A DNA stretch of 64,000 nucleotides from assembly GCA_950022295.1 (NCBI GenBank), contig OX465595.1:223413770-223477769 (forward strand), read 5' to 3'. A program made the translations under genes and the position numbers. Shown piece by piece: positions 42,631 to 53,741 of this stretch. The notes below the pieces were generated by a model. The model did no database searches. It was not told where the DNA came from and saw nothing but the letters and a program-made list of their open reading frames with translations. Source of the stretch: Bromus sterilis (Eukaryota > Streptophyta > Magnoliopsida > Poales > Poaceae). Each line of letters opens with the position of its first letter. Position 1 is the stretch's first letter.

Positions 42631-45120
42631 TGTCACAACCCCAAGTTAGGTATGTGCTAGAATAGCAAGTCACTTTGCATCATGATTAAAATTTTCAAAA
42701 GAAATTGAAATGGGAGAGAAAAACCCCCAAATGAATTTAATTCAAATGGCCAGATAAAAAGTTGCTCCAAAAATTCCTTTTGCATTTTTGAAAAGTCTTA
42801 TAAATGAGTGTGATCACATATCAAGTGATATGGGACCAACCCCATGCTCATGGATTTTTCAAATATTCAAACAGGAGCATGGATTTAAGTTTAAACCCCT
42901 ATTTGAATTAAAGTTCAAATTATTTGAATTTTAAAAATGTTCAAATTTTATAAGTGGCTAGCCTAATATATTGTGAGGCCACATAAAAATTTGTACCATT
43001 TTAGAAAATGTCTAGCTATTTTTTTAGCAAGGTAAAACAAATTGCAGAAAAGAAAAACAGAAGAGAATATAGAAAAGGAAAGTGAGCCCACATACCTGGG
43101 CCTCGGGCCCAACTCACCTGTACCGCATCCCAAGCCCACCGGCGCTCTTGTCGTCTTCTCCCACGGCGGCAAGAAGCTCGGTGGCGAGCTCGCCGCCGCG
43201 CACGCCACCGAGGTGCTTTTAGGCCTCCCGGGGCCTCATCTACACCCCACGGAGATGCCCAGAGAGGCCACTGCCACTCCCCTCCTCTCGCGGGTCCTCT
43301 CTCGCGCCAGCTTATCGGAAAATCGCGCGAACCCGTAGCCTAGCGGAGCACGCCGCCGTAGAACTCGCGGCCACCGTGCCCCACTCTCCGCCGCAAGCTG
43401 TCCAGCAGCTCCACCCGCATCGACTTCGTCGAGCCGTGCAGGGAATCGAACCGGGAAGCCCCGAGCGCGACGCCAGCTTCAAGGTTCCGTCGCCGGCCGC
43501 CGTGAGCACCTCGTCGGAATTCGTCGCCTCCAGAGACCCTACGACCCCGCCGTCCTCTCCGTTCCCTCCGGGGTGAGCTCCCGCGTCTTTCCCCTCTTCT
43601 AGCGCCCCTCCCCGCGGCCTCTAACGCCGATTACATCATGGCCATGCTACGGACGCCGCCCGAGCACGTCGCCGGCGAGGCTCCGGCAGCTCCCTTGCCC
43701 CCCCGTGCGCACAGGTCGACGCGGGCGACCACGGGGAACATCTAGGTGCCCTCCCCGTGCCATTTGGTGGCCGGGAGCACCCTCCCGTGTGTGCGCCGCC
43801 GCGCACTGGCGCCACCGGCGTCTAACCTCCGGCGAGCCCCTCCATTAACCCCTAACCTCCCTGCTAACCACCCCCTGGGCCACTGACTAGTGGGCCCAGG
43901 CTCCTAACTAATTACAATTAGTTTAACAGAACGGGTTAATTAACCCCCCCACTGACTTGTTGGACCCACACGTCAGCTGCCCCCTGACGTCACCCTGGCG
44001 TCAGGCTGACGCAGTAAATCATTAACTGTTTAATTCAATTAAAAATATTGCAGAAATTCCAGAAAATGGCGTGATAAGCGTGAGTGCTATGGCGTGCTTT
44101 CTCGTGGGGAAGTCGAGGAAGGCACCATAGTGGTGTAATTGGTTGGAGATGTAGTGGACTCGTGTACGCTTCTTACCTCAAGTCTGGTACTCGTAGTTCA
44201 GGACTAGCCAAGTCAAAGCTGGCACTTCTCCTTATGAACCCCACCTCCCTTTACCTTGATACATGTGCATGAGTAGTATAGCTCCTATGTAAGTCTTGCT
44301 GAGTACGACTTTGTACTCACATTTGCTTATTCTATGTTTTAGATGAACCCACTGACCCCGAAGGTGGATTCTTCCTCGAGATCGACGACTGAAGACCAAG
44401 CTAGTGTAGTCCCAGTCAGCAGACTGGTTCCCTCGTGGAGGGCTTTGTGTTTAAATAAGGCTTCTTAAGCCATTTGTTAAGTTTATCTGTACTCAGACCT
44501 ACTCTGCTTCCGTTGAATGTTGTAATGTTGGATCACATGCTTGTGATCTCTGTGTGCACTCTGTGAGAGTTATCAATAAAATGTATACTTTGTAGAGAAT
44601 TGCAATGATACCTGCTGTTCATACAAGGCATGTGTGCTGCGTGTATGTTTATAACATGCATGTCTTTGTATGGGTTTTCGAGACCTTAGTTTTGATCTGG
44701 CTGGCGGTCTTTTATACACCAAGTGGCCCTTAGATGTGCGCAGCTTGGGGAATCGCGATGCGATTGCTCGAGACTCTGTCTCGTGCACACTTTGGGGTAT
44801 GATCGAGCGCCCCCTAGACCCCGACTAAGTGATCGGGCTGGAGTAAGTCTATGTAAGAGTTATGAGATAGTCGATAGTATGGTTGAGGCGACTTGTCTGT
44901 GAATATGGGAGTTCATCACCCCTATCATTAGACTTGTGTGCGGACGATGAGGACCCATCTCAGTTGATCATCTGGCCTGGATGGGGTGCCCCTCACGTAC
45001 GATGCTTTCCGAGAACGTTCTGTGCTTGGCCTTGTCTGCTTAGACAAGTGGGTACGGTTCTCGGCTCTCCATATGACTATGTCGTAGAGGGACTTGCATA
45101 CGCTAACCCAGGTCCCGACA
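42631..45120 (+). mobile_element. Chromovirus 5' LTR (internally deleted)
   Basis: Aligns with the 3' LTR except that about 1.25 kb (3' LTR 51431-52690) is absent at about 44067-44072, between ATTCCAGAAAAT and GATAAGCGTGAG. The lost part includes the triple-palindrome cassette. Confidence 0.88.
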
Positions 45121-45123
45121 GAC

Positions 45124-45136
45124 TTGGTATCAGAGC
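45124..45136 (+). promoter_or_regulatory. Chromovirus primer-binding site
   Basis: TTGGTATCAGAGC, complementary to the 3' end of initiator tRNA-Met as in most plant gypsy elements, three bases after the 5' LTR. Confidence 0.85.
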
Positions 45137-45561
45137 AGGACTGACTGTAGGATTATCAGCCTTGGCCGAAGTCGAGTCTAGCTTGCTATAGTTATATAGT
45201 TACTCTGGGTATATAAGGGAACAACGTAAGGCTTCTTTTTTCTCCTTACCTTCATCGTTCTGAGATCTGAGTCACCCTCATCTTGTTCTACGGGAAGATA
45301 GGACTAGGCTCATCTAAGTCTTACTAGAACATCTCGTTGTTTGCTTCCTTGTTGCCGTAGGAAAGTTGTGTTTGGTTTGCTAGTTTTGTTGTGCTTCCTG
45401 AGTTCTTACATCGTATGTAAGTGTTGTTTCTATGTTGTAAGAAAATTGTTTTCTCTTGCAATTACATCCTTTATGCTGTCCGAGTCATTCCAATTATCTT
45501 CATAATCTGATTCATTTGCAAACTCATTCAACTCTGTTTGACATTGATCTTATCCTTCAGG

Positions 45562-47592
45562 ATGGCTCAAGGAACCCGTGGCCACCTTGGTCGTGCCCAA
45601 GCCCGTGGGGATGATCCGGAGGAAGGCAATCTTCCACAGTCACCCACGATAGCTCAAGTTCTCATGTAGGTTGAAAGAAACCGAAGGGACTCTCATGAGT
45701 TGTTGGGGGTCATTTCTCGGAACACTTCCCAGCAGCGGAATGAGCTTGTGTCGTTGAATGAATTTATCCAGCTTCATCCCCCAGTTTTCAGCTATTCCAC
45801 TGAGCCCCTTGACGCCAAAGACTGGTTTCGCAGCATCGAGAGAAAGCTCCATTCTGGACATGTTGCAGATGGTGACAGAGTCAACTATGCCACCTACCAC
45901 CTCGAGGGTGTAGCTAGCTCTTGGTGGGAGAACTTTCTGAACATGCGTCCAGCTGGACAGTTGACTTCGTGGAATGAGTTATGTGATGCTTTTCGTGAGC
46001 ATCACATTCCTAAGGAACTCATGGACCGCAAGAGAGAGGAGTTTTGCAATCTCACCCAAGGAAGAAGGTCCGTTGACGAGTTTAGTCGGGAGTTCAATTG
46101 TCTTGCCCGCTATGCTCCCGAGGAGGTCTCCACCGACTCCAAGAAGCAAAAGAGGTTCCGTCGTGGACTCAATTCTGGACTTCGTCGCGAGCTCAATCTT
46201 CATGACTTCGCCACATTCCAGATCCTTGTCAACAAGGCCATCAAGGCGGAGGATATGATCAGTCCCGAGGATTCCTGCAAGCACCCTAGAGATGATGGTT
46301 CATCCAGTTCAGGCCCTCAGAAGCGCAAGATCTGGATCCCCAATAGCATGTTCCGCCAGAACAACTCACCGAGGCCATCCTATGTGGCGCATCGTCCACC
46401 AGCTCCGTTCCATCCAGCTCCACCTAACAACCCAGCTCCCCGCACTATCTTTGGAGCCTGTTTCAGTTTTGGCCAGCCTGGTCACTATTCTCGTGAGTGC
46501 CCCATAAATCAGAATGCTCCACACCATGCCAAAGGGAACCCCAATGTTCGTGCCAAGCCACCTCCGAAGGTCTCCACCACCAAGCCATATTCTTCCGCAA
46601 ATCTTGGACGTGTGAACCAAATATCAGCTAAGGAAAATGATGGTACTTCTGACGTCATTCTAGGTACGATCCCAGTCAATTTTGTTCCCACTTCTGTCCT
46701 TTTCGATCCAGGAGCATCTCACTCATTCATGTCGGAGAGTTATGCACTTCGGCATGAGATATCCATTGATGAAATGTTCACCCCAATGATTATTCAAACT
46801 CCTGGTTCCAAGTGGCAAACTAATAGAGTAAGCCATGGCAATCAAATTGCAATTGAGGGTTTAGTATTCCTTGCTTCACTCATAGCCCTCAAGTCTTCAG
46901 ATATTGATGTCATCCTTGGTATGGATTGGTTATCAAGACAAAATGCTTTTCTTGATTGTAAAGCCAAGTCGGTTAGACTTACACATCCTTCAGGCCAGAC
47001 AATAGATTATTCCTCACCAAGAACAAGAACCCAGATGCATTCTTTGAATGTGCTTCCCCTTCCCGACCTTGAAGATGTTCCGGTGGTTCGTGACTTCCCG
47101 GATGTCTTTCCTGAAGAGCTGCCGGGAATGCCACCCGACAGATGTGTAGAGTTCATAGTGGATCTTATGCCAGGAACCGCACCAATTTCCAGACGCCCAT
47201 ACAAAATGGCCCCACGTGAGTTAGCTGAGCTTAAAATCCAACTTGAAGCTTTGTTGGAAAAAGGCTTCATCCGCCCTAGCTCATCGCCATGGGGTTGCCC
47301 CGTTCTGTTCTTAACGAAGAAAGATGGAACAGAAAGGATGTGCGTAGACTATCGCCCGCTAAATCTAGCGACGATAAAGAACAAGTACCCACTGCCCAGG
47401 ATCAATGATCTTTATGATCAACTTGCTGGATCCTCTTTCTTCTCCAAGATGGATTTAAGATTAGGTTATCATCAAATCAAAATCCGAAACGAGGACATTC
47501 CCAAAACAGCTTTCACTACTCGTTATGGTCTTTACGAGTACACCGTCATGTGCTTTGGTTTCACCAATGCCCCCGCCACTTTCTGCGCATGA
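45562..47592 (+). pseudogene. Chromovirus gag, protease and RT first half
   Basis: ATG 45562 starts MAQGTRGHLGRAQARG. An in-frame TAG at 45667 (codon 36) interrupts it, then 630 further codons are open to 47592. Gag shows DAKDWFRSIERKL, ASSWWENF and RRSVDEFSREF. Its knuckle reads CFSFGQPGHYSREC, with Phe in place of the second Cys. The protease site is LFDPGASHSF, Pro where Ser or Thr is usual. RT starts with RPYKMAPRELAELK, SSPWGCPVLFLTKKDG, MCVDYRPLN and KMDLRLGYHQI. A one-base deletion near 47583 ends the frame just after NAPATF. Confidence 0.9.
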
Positions 47593-48905
47593 TGAATTCT
47601 ATCTTCATGGAGTACCTAGATAAATTTGTTGTAGTTTATCTAGATGACATTCTCATCTACTCGAAGAACGAAGAAGAACATGCCGAACATCTAAGGCTGG
47701 TGTTGATGAAACTTAGAGAGCATCGCCTGTATGCTAAATTCTCCAAGTTTGAATTTTGGCTACCAGAAGTGACCTACTTAGGCCACGTGATTTCTGCAAA
47801 AGGCATTGTTGTGAATCCCGAGAGAGTTCAGGCCGTCCTTGACTGGACTCCACCTGAATCGGTTAAGCAAGTTCGGAGTTTTCTTGGCCTAGCCAGCTAT
47901 TTCCGCCGCTTCGTCGAGAACTTTTCTAAAGTTGCAAATCCTCTAACTGAACTCCTCAAGAAAGATAAGAAATTCCTATGGACTCCCAAGTGCGAGGAAA
48001 GCTTTCAAGAGCTAAAAAGAAGATTGACTTCTGCACCCGTACTTGCGCCTCCAGACACCAAAAAGAATTTCGAGATCTTTTGTGACGCCTCACGGCAAGG
48101 GTTAGGATGCATACTTATGCAAGATAGACATGTGGTAGCTTATGCTTCACGCCGGTTGCGTCCACATGAAGAGAACTATCCTACCCATGATCTTGAACTC
48201 GCTGCCGTAGTTCATGCCCTAACAACTTGGCGACATTACCTCCTTGGTAATCGTTCTGAGATCTATTCCGACCACCAAAGCCTCAAATACATTTTCACCC
48301 AGCCAGATCTTAATCTCAGGCAAAGACGCTGGATTGAGTTGATAAAAGATTACGACGTAGGAATTTCTTACACCCCTGGCAAAGCCAATGTCATGGCTGA
48401 TGCACTAAGTCGTAAGTCGTATTGTAACAACCTCATGTTACAACAGTATCAACCACTTCTTCATGAGGAATTTTGCAAGCTCAATCTTGAGATTGTTCCT
48501 CATGGCTATCTTTCTACCTTAGTGGCGAAACCAACTCTTGAGGATCAAATCATAGTTGCCCAAAGGCGTGCACGAGGTGTTCGCCGGATCAAGGAGAACA
48601 TTGCTAGCAGAGTTGCTAAATGTTTCTCCACAGATAGTAAAAGAACGGTATTCTTTGGAGATCGTTTGGTAGTACCTAAGAATACGGAACTAAGGCAACT
48701 CATCCTCAAGGAAGCCCATGACACACACCTCTCGATTCATCCCGGTAGCACAAAAATGTACCGAGATCTACGCCAGAGATTTTGGTGGACTAGGATGAAG
48801 AGAGACATTGCGCGATTTGTTGCCGAATGTGATGTTTGTCGTCGCATTAAGGCAGAACATCAAAGACTTGCTGGTACCCTTCAACCTTTGCCTATTCCAG
48901 AGTAG
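47588..48905 (+). pseudogene. Chromovirus RT second half, RNase H, integrase N-terminus
   Basis: In the new frame: MMNSIFMEYLDKFVVVYLDD (catalytic YLDD), LGLASYFRRFVENFSK, RNase H (FEIFCDASRQGLGCILMQ, ENYPTHDLELAAVVHAL, YSDHQSLKYIFTQ, GKANVMADALSR), then the integrase HHCC zinc region (HLSIHPGSTKMYRDL, CDVCRRIKAEH). It stops at a TAG (48903-48905) that replaces a Trp codon in the PIPEWKW-type motif of relatives. Confidence 0.9.
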
Positions 48906-50040
48906 AAATGGGACAAAGTCAGTACGGATCATCACTGGCTTTCCAAAAACCCTGAAAGGAAATGATGCCATCTTTGTTGTGGTGGATAGACTGTCCAAAG
49001 TTGCACACTTCCTTCCAGTTCGCGAGTCTATAACTGCTAGCCAGTTAGCAGACTTGTATGTCTCTAGAATTGTGTCTCTTCATGGTGTTCCTTTGGAAAT
49101 CAATTCTGATCGTGGTAGCCTTTTCACCTCTAGATTTTCGGGAAGCTTTCAGAATGCTATGGGAAGTCATCTCTCCTTTAGTACAACTTTCCATCCTCAG
49201 TCTAGCGGTGAAGTCGAAAGGGTTAACAAAATTCTCGAAGACATGCTCAGAGCTTGTGTTATCTCATTCGGAAAGAATTGGGAGAAGTCTCTTCCATTTG
49301 CCGAATTTGCTTATAACAATAGTTTTCAATCTAGTCTGAACATGGCTCCATTTGAACTCCTCTATGGACGAAGATGTCGAACGCCCCTAAACTGGTCAGA
49401 AACCGGTGAAAGACAATTCTTTGGACCGGATATGATCATAGAAGCAGAAGAGCAAGTTCGCATTGTTCGTGATCAATTGAAAGCAGCCCAGTCTCGTCAG
49501 AAAGGCTACTATGATCGTCATCATAGGCAAGAAAGCTACAATCTGGATGAGAAGGCCTACCTTCGGATTACTCCTCTGAAGGGAACCCAACGTTTCGGTA
49601 TCAAAGGCAAGTTGGCCCCATGTTACATCGAACCTTTCCGCATTCTTGCTAAACGTGGAGAAGTTGCCTACCAACTTGAACTACCCCCGCACATTTGCCG
49701 AGTACATGATGTATTCCATGTGTCACAACTCAGGCGTTGCTTCAAGGACCCCATCCGCCAAGTCGACCATGAAACGCTTGATCTCCAAGATGACCTTTCT
49801 TATCGAGAGTACCCTGTTCGTATTCTTGATTCAGCAGAGCGTGTCACTCGTCGTCAGAAGATTAAGTTTCTGAAAGTGCAATGGTCACACCACTCCGAGA
49901 AAGAAGCCACGTGGGAAAGAGAAGACCGTCTCAGTGCCGAGTACCCCTCCTTCCTCCCGCAGACTTCTGAATCTCGGGACGAGATTCTTTTGAGTGGGGG
50001 CGAGTTGTCACAACATCAAGTTAGGTATGTGCTAGAATAG
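48906..50040 (+). pseudogene. Chromovirus integrase core and chromodomain
   Basis: After a second frame change (a two-base deletion near 48926), the frame reads ITGFPKTLKGNDAIFVVVDR, INSDRGSLFTSRF, SSGEVERVNKILEDML (catalytic Glu), FAEFAYNNS and LYGRRCRTPLNW. A GPY-type module follows (KLAPCYIEPFRILAKRG, VHDVFHVSQLRRC), then a C-terminal chromodomain (REYPVRILDS, IKFLKVQWSHHSEKEATWER). The chromodomain is known to guide chromoviruses to marked chromatin. The frame runs into the 3' LTR. Confidence 0.9.
49992..50005 (+). promoter_or_regulatory. Chromovirus polypurine tract
   Basis: GAGTGGGGGCGAGT immediately before the 3' LTR, the site that primes plus-strand synthesis in LTR retrotransposons. 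Confidence 0.8.
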
Positions 50041-53000
50041 CAAGTCACTTTGCATCATGATAAATTTTTTCAAAAGAAATTAAAATGGGAGAGAAAAACC
50101 CCAGATGAATTTAATTCAAATGGACAGATAAAAACTTGCTCCAAAAATTCCTTTTGCAGTTTTGAAAATTCTTATAAATGAGTGTGATCACATATCAAGT
50201 GATGTGGGACCAACCCCATGCTCATGGATTTTTCAAATATTCAAACAGGAGCATGGATTTAAATTTAAACCCCTATTTGAATTAAAGTTCAAATTATTTG
50301 AATTTTAAAAATGTTCAAATTTTATAAGTGGCTAGCCTAATATATTGTGAGGCCACATAAAAGTTTGTACCATTTTAGAAAATGTCTAGCTAATTTTTTA
50401 GCAAGGTAAAACAAATTGCAGAAAAGAAAAACATAAGAGAAACTAGAAAAGGAAAGTGAGCCCACCTACCTGGGCCTCGGGCCCAACTCACCTGTACCGC
50501 AGCCCAAGCCCACCGGCGCTCTTGTCGTCTTCTCGCACGGCGGCAAGCAGCTCGGTGGCGAGCTCGCCGCCCCGCATGCCACCGAGGCGCTTCTAGGCCT
50601 CCCGGGGCCTCATCTACATGCCACGGAGACGCCCAGAGAGGCCCCTGCCACTCCCCTCCTCTCGCGGGTCCTCTGTCGCGCCAGCTCGCCAGAAAATCGC
50701 GCGAACCCGTAGCCTAGCGGAGCACGCCGCCGTAGAACTCGCGGCCACCGTGCCCCACTCTGCGCCGCAAGCTGTCCAGCAGCTCCGCCCGCATCGACTT
50801 CGTCGAGCCGTGCAGGGAATCGAACCCGGAAGCCCCGAGCGCGACGCCAGCTTCAAGGTTCCGTCGCCGGCCGATGTGAGCACCTCACCGAAATTCGTCG
50901 CCTCCAGAGCCCCTACGACCCCGCCATCCTCTCCGTTCCCTCCGGGGTGAGCTCCCGCGTCTTTCCCCTCTTCTAGCGCCCCTCCCCGCGGCTTCTAACG
51001 CCGATTACATCACGACCATGCTACGGCCGCCGCCCGAGCACGTCGCCGGCGAGGCTCCGACAGCTCCCTTGCCCCCCCGTGCGCACAGGTCGACGCGGGC
51101 GACCACGGGGCGCATCTAGGTGCCGTCCCCGTGCCATTTGGTGGCCGGGAGCACCCTCCCGTGTGTGCGCCGCCGCGCATTGGTGCCACCGGCGGCTAAC
51201 CGCCGGCGAGCCCCTCCATTAACCCCTAACCCCCCTGCTAACCACCCCCTGGGCCACTGACTAGTGGGCCCAGGCTCCTAACTATTTACAATTAGTTTAA
51301 CAGAATGAGTTAATTAACACCCCCACTGACTTGGTGGACCCACACGTCAGCTGCCCCCTGACGTCAGGTTGACGCAGTAAATCATTAACTGTTTAATTCG
51401 ATTAAAAATATTGTACAAATTCCAGAAAATAGCTTAAACTTCAATAAATCATAGAAAATTCATATTAACTCCAAATGTAGCAAATAATATGTCCAAAATT
51501 ATCAGAAAAATCCAAGGATTGTGAATATGGACTTTGATTTTATGTTTGACCAATTTAAATTGGGTAAACAGTGGAAAACATCCATATGGCTTTAATTGGA
51601 ATTCCAATTTGAGGTGCATTTGCAAATGAATTTGCAATTGGCTTCTTTTAAATGGAATTGTACCAACATTGTGACCATGAACATCACATTACAATATTGA
51701 TCATGTGCTTGAGCATTGCAAGTATATTTATTCCTTGTTTGATTGTTTGCTCGATAGACGTGCAACTGGAATCGGAGGCCACCCCCTTCGTTGAAGACAC
51801 CGTTATCGAACCTCGTCAGCAAGGCAAGCAAACCCCCATTGATCATGCTGATAAAAACCCAATTACCTCTCAGTCTCGCTTATGCATTGTTTAGATGATT
51901 ACCATGGTAACGTTTCTACCGCATAGTTGAACCCATATCCTTTGCATGACCTATCATCTTGTCACAGTAGTAAGCAAACCACAATCCTAGCAGATATAGG
52001 AGGTTGTTGATATCATGTGGCCCCTGCAACTGTTACTGCTTTTTTCATGCTTAGAGTTTACAATGAGGTTACTCTTTTGTGAGTCGGGATGGTAGTGATC
52101 ATGTTGATGATGGTGGAAATGTGTTGGTGAATCTACCCTAATACAAGGTGAACGATGAGAGGCTGTGTAGGAGTACACAGTGGGTTGTCTCGTTGAACAC
52201 CGCCTTAAGTCCGAGTTCTTGTGTGGTGATCCAAGAAGAAGAGTGCAACCACACATTGGGCTCACTGACCCCTCTCATCCTAGTACCTCACCCCGTTCGA
52301 ACCCCAGAAGTCGCAGTAGTTCGGAGTTCTTTTAGGGCTGTGGCACGGTCTGCAAAGTGGATGAACGGATTTTCAAGACCGGCTTGGGACCCTGCACACA
52401 TCGTTTGAGGCTGTACTGGAACCTTAGACGGACTTCCATACGAATCCCCCTCAGATAGGCGATTCTTTGGACTAGAACGGAGTTGTCGGCGAAGTGTTGT
52501 GGTGGCATCCTCGCTGTCACCTCTTGAACGGTGACACGCAAAAGGAGGTAAGTGATGACACATGTGTGTAGTAGTACACCCTTGCAGGGTTAACAAGACT
52601 ATTCGAATAGCCGTGTCCGCGGTTAAGGACTGCTTGGAAAGCTTAGCTTGATTATTAGACAACTTAAACCGGATACTTATAAAACTTGCCAAGATAAGCG
52701 TGAGTGCTATGGCGTGCTTTCTCGTGGGGAAGTCGAGGAAGGCACCATAGTGGTGTAATTGGTTGGAGATGTAGTGGACTCGTGTACGCTTCTTACCTCA
52801 AGTCTGGTACTCGTAGTTCAGGACTAGCCAAGTCAAAGCTGGCACTTCTGCTTATGAACCCCACCTCCCTTTACCTTGATACATATGCATGAGTAGTATA
52901 TATCCTATGTAAGTCTTGCTGAGTACGACTTTGTACTCACGTTTGCTTATTCTATGTTTTAGATGAACCCACTGACCCCGAAGGTGGATTCTTCCTCGAG

Positions 53001-53741
53001 CTCGACGACTGAAGACCAAGCTAGTGTAGTCCCAATCAGAAGACTGGTTCCCTCGTGGAGGGCTTTGTGTTTAAATAAGGCTTCTTAAGCCATTTGTTAA
53101 GTTTGTCTGTACTCAGACCTACTCTGCTTCTGTTGAATGTTGTAATGTTGGATCACATGCTTGTGATCTCTGTGTGCACTCTGTGAGAGTTATCAATAAA
53201 ATGTATACTTTGTAGAGAATTGCAATGATACCTGCTGTTCATACAAGGCATGTGTGCTGCGTGTATGTTTATAACATGCATGTCTTTGTATGGGTTTTCG
53301 AGACCTTAGTTGTGATCTGGCTGGCGGTCTTTTATACACCAAGTGGCCCTTAGATGTGCACAGCTTGGGGCATCGCGATGTGATTGCTCGAGACTCTGTC
53401 TCGTGCACACTTTGTGGTATGATCGAGCCCGCCCTAGACCCCGACTAAGTGATCGGGCTGGAGTAAGTCTATGTAAGAGTTATGAGATAGTCGATAGTAT
53501 GGTTGAGGCGACTTGTCTGTGAATATGGGAGTTCATCACCCCTATCATTAGACTTGTGTGCGGACGATGAGGACCCATCTCAGTTGATCATCCGACCTGG
53601 ATGGGATGCCCCTCACGTACGAGGCTTTCCGAGAACGTTCTGTGCTTGGCCTTGTCTGCTTAGACAAGTGGGTACGGCTCTCGGCTCTCCATATGACTAT
53701 GTCGTAGCGGGACTTGCATACGCTAACCCCGGGTCCCGACA
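50006..53741 (+). mobile_element. Chromovirus 3' LTR (full length)
   Basis: The undeleted partner of the 5' LTR. It contains a GC-rich block at 50450-51200 (chance ORFs), the segment missing from the 5' copy (51431-52690), and the palindrome cassette at 52570-52630. Confidence 0.9.
52570..52630. promoter_or_regulatory. triple-palindrome cassette (copy 2, chromovirus 3' LTR)
   Basis: CCCTTGCAGGG, CTATTCGAATAG (perfect 12-bp palindrome) and CCGTGTCCGCGG in the same order and spacing as in the other long LTRs. Confidence 0.6.

Larger units (their letters stand above)
42631..53741 (+). mobile_element. Chromovirus (Tekay-like Ty3/gypsy) nested in H
   Basis: Flanked by perfect TCATG duplications (42626-42630 and 53742-53746). 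5' LTR 42631-45120 (2,490 bp), internal 45121-50005, 3' LTR 50006-53741 (3,736 bp). LTRs start TGTCACAAC and end GGTCCCGACA. A tRNA-Met type primer site follows the 5' LTR. gag-protease-RT-RNase H-integrase-chromodomain run on the plus strand, with two nonsense codons and two frameshifts. The 5' LTR has lost about 1.25 kb relative to the 3' LTR. Confidence 0.93.

Noticed and set aside
43436..43450. Box B-like GGTTCGATTCC on the minus strand of the chromovirus LTRs (also near 50818)
   Set aside because: No A box at proper spacing and no tRNA fold. Likely chance in GC-rich sequence.
52148..52408. 86-codon ORF in the part of the chromovirus LTR missing from the 5' copy
   Set aside because: No domain, inside an LTR and overlapping antisense frames. 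Not supported as a gene.
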